From: Kalmanozyma brasiliensis GHG001
Lineage: Eukaryota; Basidiomycota; Ustilaginomycetes; Ustilaginales
Direction of reading: 5' to 3'
NCBI RefSeq assembly: GCF_000497045.1
Contig: NW_015961959.1
Location: 1,054,001-1,118,000, forward strand
DNA: 64,000 nucleotides
Shown here piece after piece: positions 58,746 to 64,000 of the stretch. The position numbers and the translations under genes are program-made. Each line of letters begins with the position of its first letter. The stretch's first letter is position 1. The notes beneath the pieces were generated by a model, which was given only the letters and a program-made list of their open reading frames with translations, did no database searches and was not told where the DNA came from.

Positions 58746-60197
58746 ATGACCCTACACATGTCAGCAAGTCTCGTGAACCCTACGAGCTGCCTGCCTCGCG
58801 TAAAGAACCACCCTTCCTCGAATGACCTCTTCCAGGCTCTTGGACATCTCTCACTTCTCTACTCTCCCCAGTCGCTCAATCAGGACGAGGCTTCACTCTT
58901 CGCAGCGTGCAGCAGCAATGACGATTGCGATCGTTTGGAATATCAGGATGCCATCGACGCTGCCAAAGTGGACGACCACGAGAGGCGTTATGCTATGGAC
59001 TGGCTCACACGAGTCATCGGCAGCGGCCTTTACTGGGTGGAAGATGGATCCAGTATCACGTCGGCGGACGCTCTTTTGGATCTTGCCGGGCGCATCTTAG
59101 GAGGTCATGCCAGTCTTGAGGAAGCTGGTGCTATCTCTCGCGAGTTTCGCTTCCCTCTGAAAGACCCCGTGGTCGTCCCCAAGGAGGATCTGCGGGACTT
59201 GTCGTCTGCCACTACTTCATCGGAGACCATCGAAATCTTTCTTCGAGACGATCCTCTGCCACCGTCAGACACGCAGTCGGAGACCGCTGCACAGAGTGGG
59301 AATGGCTCCAACCAAGATGCTGCGGCCGCGGTTGGAGTGCAAACTTGGGGAGCGTCCATCATTGTCAGCGACGTCCTCGTTCGACATCCCACCCTCTTTC
59401 ACCCCGGGCTTGCTCGAGCCTCCGACAAGCGGCTAAGAATCGCGGAACTGGGAGCCGGAACGGGTCTGCTGGGCATGGCGACAGCCAAGCTCCTTCAGCA
59501 GACGCAGATTCCCGCTGATATCGTCCTGACCGACTACCACACACAGGTGCTGAGCAATTTGGAGCACAATGTGCAGGAGAACTTTCCCACTACGGACGAG
59601 TCCGCAAGCTCAGCCTCGGTCACGGTCGAGCCTCTGGATTGGCTCGAGGTCCACAATGAGGTGCTTCAAGGCGCTCTGGATCTCGAACAGCCCAAATACG
59701 ACCTGATGCTGTTGGCCGACGTCATCTACGCGCCTGAGCATGCACTTTGGATCCGCTCCTCGATCGAAGCACTGTTGCGCAAGCCGAGCAGCGACGACAA
59801 CGCCATAGAGTCGGCGTCTCGCGCTCACATTATCATGGCTGTTCGAGGCACGGGCAAGTTCGAAGGTCTCCACAAAACGGTCGAAGACGCTTTCATGCCG
59901 CGCGTACGGTCAACAGCCGCCCCTTCACTCAGCACTTCTCTCGCTGGGACGCCGCTGGATACGATGCCTGGGACACCCGCTTTGACAGCAGAGACGTCCG
60001 GAGCAGTCGATCAGAAGGGCCACGTTAGCCACAGTGCCCTCCTGCGCTCTCGGATGGACAAGGTTTCCCTTCAGCAAGCTTGCTCAACAGGACCGCAATT
60101 GACCATCCTCAAGCGACGCAGGCTGGACAAGCGATCCAACGTCGGGCGAAACGACGAGCAAGAGTACCTCTGGTTCGAGGTTGGCTGGACCATGTGA
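58746..60197 (+). CDS. METTL21/NNT1-family lysine methyltransferase-like protein
   Basis: The product is 483 residues from ATG 58746, or 479 from ATG 58758. A helical N-terminal part (to ~190) precedes a class I Rossmann methyltransferase: TWGASIIVSDVLVRHP, SAM motif I RIAELGAGTGLLGMATAKLL, DIVLTDYHTQVLSNLEHNVQ, and PKYDLMLLADVIYAPEHALW with the D-V-I-Y tract that replaces DxxY of METTL21 enzymes. Such enzymes methylate lysines of translation factors or chaperones, and yeast Nnt1/Efm7 the N-terminus of eEF1A. A ~60-residue disordered insert lies near the end, before the last strand QEYLWFEVGWTM. The substrate is unknown. Confidence 0.85.
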   Translation: MTLHMSASLVNPTSCLPRVKNHPSSNDLFQALGHLSLLYSPQSLNQDEASLFAACSSNDDCDRLEYQDAIDAAKVDDHERRYAMDWLTRVIGSGLYWVEDGSSITSADALLDLAGRILGGHASLEEAGAISREFRFPLKDPVVVPKEDLRDLSSATTSSETIEIFLRDDPLPPSDTQSETAAQSGNGSNQDAAAAVGVQTWGASIIVSDVLVRHPTLFHPGLARASDKRLRIAELGAGTGLLGMATAKLLQQTQIPADIVLTDYHTQVLSNLEHNVQENFPTTDESASSASVTVEPLDWLEVHNEVLQGALDLEQPKYDLMLLADVIYAPEHALWIRSSIEALLRKPSSDDNAIESASRAHIIMAVRGTGKFEGLHKTVEDAFMPRVRSTAAPSLSTSLAGTPLDTMPGTPALTAETSGAVDQKGHVSHSALLRSRMDKVSLQQACSTGPQLTILKRRRLDKRSNVGRNDEQEYLWFEVGWTM

Positions 60198-60544
60198 GCG
60201 TTTTCTTCTTCGCCTCATGGAATGTAGATCATAGAAGACTTGATACACCATAGACTCAGCCCGCTGTAATAGACATGTACACTATGAACAAGAAAGAGGA
60301 GCTGAAGAGGGCGACGGATGCTTTCACAGTCCGGGCCGAGGAGACTGGTCACAGGTGGAGGAACAAAAGGGCGAGTGTGGGGTGTGGTGCAAATTCCGGC
60401 GGGATTACGTCTTCTTGGAAACATCTTTGCATTCGGCTGCTGACAATAGACTCGAATCGCCTGAACCAGCACCTTCACTCCCGACCAGCATCACCTCTTC
60501 TTTCCCCGACGAGCTCGTTGCGAATCGACGGCATCACAGCCAAG
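60198..60544. other. short intergenic, leader of the gene at 60545
   Basis: An in-frame ATG at 60275 could extend the next protein by 90 residues, but that stretch is basic, Arg/Ser/His-rich and lacks family-like sequence, so I treat it as promoter/leader. Confidence 0.4.
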
Positions 60545-61366
60545 ATGGTGGCTATCAACGGAACCTACGATGTAATGCTGGTGCCTCTGCTGATGCCCAT
60601 CTCGCAGGTGCTGAACTTCCTTCCGCCCAAGGTGCGCAACATCGAACCGTCGCCGCTCATCTCCTTCACGCAGGACCAGATCGCCCATCTCGGTCTCAAC
60701 GCCGCCGAGTACAATGCAGGTGCCAACCACCCTGTGATGCTCGAGCTGGGCTACCAGGACCACACGGGCCCTGGACCGAGAATCTTCCGACCCAGCTTTG
60801 ACGAGGCGAAGCTCGAGGTGCTTGGCATGCGTCACCCTTCGCTCACGGGCAAGCAGCCAACGACAGCGGACAAGGGCTTCGTCTTCAAGCAGCTCATCCT
60901 CTTTTCGAACTTTGTCCTGTGGTCATCATCCAACGTGATCGCGGGGCTGAGAAGCAACCTGGCCACGGTCACACCGCACAAGTCCCCCTCGATCTACGCC
61001 GTCGACGAAGCGACCATTCTATACAACGTCAAGGACTACATCGAGGTCAACTTTTCCAAGAACGGCGATCAGGGGTCTGCCACCAGCAACGGCGCAGTGC
61101 AGTGGTCTGGTCGACCCTGGTACGGATGGAACACGGGCGACACCCTGACTCAGTTCGTGTTCGATGTCGACAATCCCAAAATCTCGCCAGTGCCGTACAA
61201 GGCGGACACGAGGATCAAGACGCCGTCGTTCTACGATCCATCGGTAGCAAAGGAAGCCGCCAGCGTCAGTCCAGAATGGAGCGAGTTCGATGGTGTGGCC
61301 AGCTGGAGGTTCCAGGCCAACTACTACAGCCGTGACATTAAGGCTGCTGATGCCAATGCTGTATGA
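60545..61366 (+). CDS. uncharacterised conserved-looking protein (273 residues)
   Basis: From ATG 60545 (MVAINGTYDVMLVPLLMPIS) the product is 273 residues and reads as one compact beta-rich domain: FTQDQIAHLGLNAAEYNAG, VMLELGYQDHTGPGPRIFRP, FVFKQLILFSNFVLWSSSN and WSGRPWYGWNTGDTLTQF. There is no signal peptide, although the first 25 residues are hydrophobic. The general look, a beta sandwich with many aromatic residues, reminds me of the acetoacetate-decarboxylase-like fold of fungal proteins, but I see no diagnostic lysine and do not claim it. Function unknown. Confidence 0.75.
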   Translation: MVAINGTYDVMLVPLLMPISQVLNFLPPKVRNIEPSPLISFTQDQIAHLGLNAAEYNAGANHPVMLELGYQDHTGPGPRIFRPSFDEAKLEVLGMRHPSLTGKQPTTADKGFVFKQLILFSNFVLWSSSNVIAGLRSNLATVTPHKSPSIYAVDEATILYNVKDYIEVNFSKNGDQGSATSNGAVQWSGRPWYGWNTGDTLTQFVFDVDNPKISPVPYKADTRIKTPSFYDPSVAKEAASVSPEWSEFDGVASWRFQANYYSRDIKAADANAV

Positions 61367-62397
61367 GGAGTGCGCAAGGCACTTCAAACACCTTCACCTG
61401 TGATTCTTCGATACCAATGCAAGCTATGTCCTCTTCAGATAGGGTCTTTGTGCATCAGACTGCAGCGACTGCTTGGAGTGAGACTCGAAAGACGGCAGGG
61501 CCGGTTGCAGCGATCCGACCAGCTGGTTCCGAGATTGCATGAGCTCTAACAATGCGCAACAAGTAGAACAGTGGGCGCAGTGTGCCGCTTGAAACCAACG
61601 AGCAGGCAAGGCCTCGAGAGCGTGAAATCGTGAGAGAGTGTCAGATCCAGGGTCGGACTCTGAATTGTAGCTCAGCCTCGTCAGGAGTAAGGGCTCAGCT
61701 CTCTGCGTGTGAGAGAGAAAGCGACCTGCAGCCGTGGCAGCTAAGCGAGGTCAACGGCAGGCCAAATTCGTTCGACGGGGAATTTATACAGAGAGGATCG
61801 TCGTAGCGCGCTGCTGCTGCTGCCTTGCGGGGGTTGAAATTGACGAGAAAAAGCTTCAGCCCAGCATCATGCAGCAGCAGTAGCAGCAGCAGCAGAGAGA
61901 GAATTTCCCCTCGATTTAGACTGCAGCTGCTTTGTGCCGCCGCGTTTGGATCGCTGCGGTTTTGTTTGGTGAGGGACCAAAGGGTCACCTGCGAATGCAA
62001 CTTCCCCGCAGGGCCCTCCTCACCATCATCTGCACCTTCATCTCTATCGCCATCCCTACCATCTTCATTCTGCCATATCGACCATCGGCACATCATTCTA
62101 CTCATCCTATACTGGTCTTCGATCTCGCTCTCGAATTATCTTTGGACATCCTGGTCAAGCCGTACGGATTGCATCTATCGAACTCCATCCGCGGCCGTTT
62201 GCTCTCTGATTCCTCTTGGTCGCCTTGCTTTATTGCTGCAAGCTCCCGCCTTCGCCCATCTGAAAAGGTCATCGCGCGGTCACTGCACCGAACGCTATCC
62301 TTGTGATCATCGCAGACCTCGCAGAGACACAACACTATACCTGCTGCAGTCGGATAATCACCAGAACGCGCCACCTGACCCGGTCTCCACACACAGA
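61367..62397. promoter_or_regulatory. upstream region of the small wall-protein gene, with CTG/CAG repeats
   Basis: The 1031-base spacer has a TATA-like TTTATAC at 61783-61789, a CTG run at 61810-61824, a matching CAG run at 61871-61895 and a long C/T-rich tract around 62000-62080. The reading frame of the next gene is open through most of it, but without an ATG. Confidence 0.45.
61810..61896. repeat. inverted pair of CTG and CAG triplet runs
   Basis: GCTGCTGCTGCTGCC at 61810-61824 is complementary to the CAG triplets at 61871-61895 (one interruption, TAG), separated by ~46 bases. The transcript could fold into a GC-rich stem. Confidence 0.6.
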
Positions 62398-62868
62398 ATG
62401 CACGCATCCGCATCCACATCAAGAGCGTCTGCTCTGCTCGTCGCAGCGACGCTTCTCGTCCTCGCAGCCACCGCCGAAGCGCAGGTCTCGTCCGCGTTCG
62501 CCGGTACATCCTTCCCGCTCTCGTCCTTCGTTCCCGAGGTAACCTTCACGCCGGTCACGACCTTCGCCCGCGCAACGGGCGGCAACCCCACGGTCATTGG
62601 TGGACCCGGACCCTCGCCCGACACATCCTCGTATACGTTCAGCTACACCGTTCCCACCCAGACCGTGCCCGCCATCTTCCCCTCGCAGGTCTACCAATCC
62701 CTCGCGTCGAGCGGCGGCTACAACACGGCTTCCAACGCCAAGGACCTTGTGCCCGACCCGAACAACCTGCAGATCGCAAACGGCGCAACGGAGGCGATCA
62801 ACTATGCTGCGCTCAAGGCGGTCTTCATCACCGTCGCTGCGGCCGCCATCGTCGTGGTCATGCTCTGA
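62398..62868 (+). CDS. small secreted, probably GPI-anchored cell-surface protein
   Basis: The product is 156 residues from ATG 62398. A signal peptide (ASALLVAATLLVLAATAEA) ends near residue 27, followed by a Ser/Thr/Pro/Gly-rich mature part (TSFPLSSFVPEVTFTPVTTF, GGPGPSPDTSSYTFSYTVPT) with no cysteine. The protein ends with a hydrophobic tail (ALKAVFITVAAAAIVVVML) and a small-residue stretch NGATEA before it, the layout of a GPI-anchor signal; a plain membrane anchor is the alternative. It is probably O-glycosylated and sits in the cell wall or membrane. No family recognised. Confidence 0.75.
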   Translation: MHASASTSRASALLVAATLLVLAATAEAQVSSAFAGTSFPLSSFVPEVTFTPVTTFARATGGNPTVIGGPGPSPDTSSYTFSYTVPTQTVPAIFPSQVYQSLASSGGYNTASNAKDLVPDPNNLQIANGATEAINYAALKAVFITVAAAAIVVVML

Positions 62869-63291
62869 TTTCTGGATACCATCGAAGGACACTGTCTTTT
62901 CTGTAGAACAACATCACGCTCATTTACGTCGGACCTAATGTCGCTTATGGAGGCGCTTGGGTCCGATGCGATCACCCTTTTCCTTTCTCGCTGGACACGC
63001 ACACTTTCCCTTTTGTTGTTCTCGAAAGCTAATCGTTTGATTCACATGACCTGATGCCGGTGCCTCCGACTGCGTGGCGTGAGAATCTCTTGAAAGTGGT
63101 GTGCGGTGAGGATACAAGTACAAGTGTTTGCTGTGCTGTTGAGTGAATCGTGCGGCTGGTCCGATCTGTCGGGAGAAGGCTGCGGCTGATCCGATCGTGG
63201 ATGAGAGCCGAACATGTTCCTGCGACCAAAATCGGCGTGGCTGAATGTGCGAAGTGCTTGTCCAACGGATGAGCCGTCTCTGCTTATCGTT
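62869..63291. other. intergenic between two convergent genes
   Basis: The 423-base spacer separates the stop of the wall-protein gene and the stop of COA5. Nothing recognisable inside. Confidence 0.4.
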
Positions 63292-63652
63292 CTATCGTGA
63301 CGACCCAGTCGATCCTGTGCCAGCTGCATCGACCTGACTGGTCCCTCCCGTGGCATTGTTGGCCCCCGCTGTTGGTGGAGCGTTACCCCTAAACCTCTTC
63401 CTCATATCCAACTATAAAGGCGTCACCGTGTCAGTACCACTCTTCCATCGTCCAGAACAGGGCTCTATCGGTGCTTACCATCCCGCGTCGGCACTCGACA
63501 AAGCTCTTGTACAGCTGCTGGCACTCCAATGGCAATTCGGCCATGTGCGACTGGATGCATTCTTGCGCCGAGTTGCCGTGTTTCGTAAAGCAGTCGCTCT
63601 TGAGGATGCACTCAGTCAGGTCGGTGCGGATGTGCTGGCACGAACCCACCAT
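63292..63652 (-). CDS. COA5: cytochrome c oxidase assembly factor, COA5/Pet191, two exons
   Basis: The exons are 63479-63652 and 63292-63411, with donor GTAAGC and acceptor TTTATAG, giving 97 residues. The start MVGSCQHIRTDLTECILKSD matches yeast Pet191 (which starts MVASC), and RRGM joins LDMRKRFRGNAPPT exactly where Pet191 has a similar motif. The twin CX9C pattern is visible: Cys5-Cys15 and Cys44-Cys54, with Cys21 and Cys32 between. Such proteins are imported into the mitochondrial intermembrane space, folded by Mia40 and help assemble complex IV. The tail is Gly/Ala/Thr-rich and low complexity. Confidence 0.93.
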
Positions 63653-63794
63653 CTTGTGAGATATGCTTTCTTTCACGTCCCTCTGGTGCAGCGAGAGTCA
63701 GGATGTGGTCGGCGAGCGCGATACGAGCGGAGGAGTCCGATGTGATTGTAGAGAGAGGTGCGCTGTGAAGGGTGCAAGGGAAGATGATGACCAA

Positions 63795-64000
63795 ATGGCA
63801 GGTTCGGGTGTCGGAAGGACACAAAAAAGTGGAGAAGTGCACCTGCAAAATTACCGCCTGCTGGAGGCGCAGCTGCGGATGAAGCAGAAAGGCTGCCATC
63901 CCGCTCATGCTCAGTGGACCATGCTCAACTTCTTCAAGACAACCTGCCCCTTCGCCGACAGCCAAGCGCTTCCTTCGACTCACGAACAGAACGCTGCAGG
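63795..64000 (+). CDS. unidentified protein, 3' part outside the window
   Basis: An open frame starts at ATG 63795 (MAGSGVGRTQKSGEVHLQNY, then RLLEAQLRMKQKGCHPAHAQ and WTMLNFFKTTCPFADSQALP) and is still open at the window end, 68 residues. The sequence looks like genuine protein rather than spacer. It diverges from COA5, with 142 bases between the two ATGs. No function can be given from this fragment. Confidence 0.5.
   Translation, partial: MAGSGVGRTQKSGEVHLQNYRLLEAQLRMKQKGCHPAHAQWTMLNFFKTTCPFADSQALPSTHEQNAA

Noticed and set aside
60275..60544. N-terminal extension of the 273-residue protein from ATG 60275
   Set aside because: The 90 extra residues are basic and low complexity, begin just 78 bases after the previous stop, and do not look like part of the folded domain.

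Overview
The window is nuclear DNA of a fungus, most likely a basidiomycete yeast or smut of the Ustilaginomycetes. The grounds are compact intron-poor genes, short GT-AG introns of about 65-85 bases, GC-rich codon choice, mitochondrial presequences, ER and vacuolar proteins, and families typical of fungi (Zn2Cys6 factor, UPF0052/CofD-like, TMEM97/EMA19, Pmp3, S10 carboxypeptidases). The species cannot be fixed from sequence alone. I count 35 protein-coding genes, including two cut by the window ends and one weak call. I see no rRNA, tRNA, transposon or CRISPR array.

Left third (1-25 kb): a cut GIT1-like permease; two uncharacterised genes reading away from a shared 1.1 kb promoter rich in TCCGCA/TGCGGA hexamers; an old-yellow-enzyme oxidoreductase; an omega-like glutathione transferase with two possible starts (cytosolic or mitochondrial); a large secreted serine hydrolase; a GMC oxidoreductase; a NAPE-PLD-type metallo-beta-lactamase joined in one reading frame to an EFM4/METTL10-type methyltransferase; a CofD-like protein; GAL7; a four-exon TMEM97/EMA19 gene; a Zn2Cys6 regulator; and a mitochondrial AhpD-like protein.

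Middle (25-45 kb): a tail-anchored inositol 5-phosphatase, CCDC47, a three-exon SERF gene whose first coding exon is 7 bases, an SDR, a vacuolar carboxypeptidase Y, a small two-exon secreted-protein candidate, an MDR reductase, a DsbA-like protein, a VBA-type vacuolar transporter, a Pmp3-fold protein with a long polar tail, a 570-residue Cys/His-cluster protein of unknown function and a secreted S10 carboxypeptidase.

Right third (45-64 kb): an F-box protein, a hexose transporter, GUF1, a mitochondrial (methyl)isocitrate lyase, a METTL21-like methyltransferase, an uncharacterised protein, a small wall-protein candidate, COA5/PET191, and the start of a gene that leaves the window.

The genes are mostly housekeeping and do not form one pathway. 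Mitochondrial functions recur (NAPE-PLD fusion, AhpD-like, GUF1, isocitrate lyase, COA5, possibly the GST), as do secreted or vacuolar hydrolases. The clearest unusual item is the NAPE-PLD/methyltransferase fusion at 13726-15840. The clearest regulatory item is the double hexamer array between 1917 and 3041. Several starts differ from the longest open frame because that frame begins with TTG or GTG; I used the first sensible ATG.
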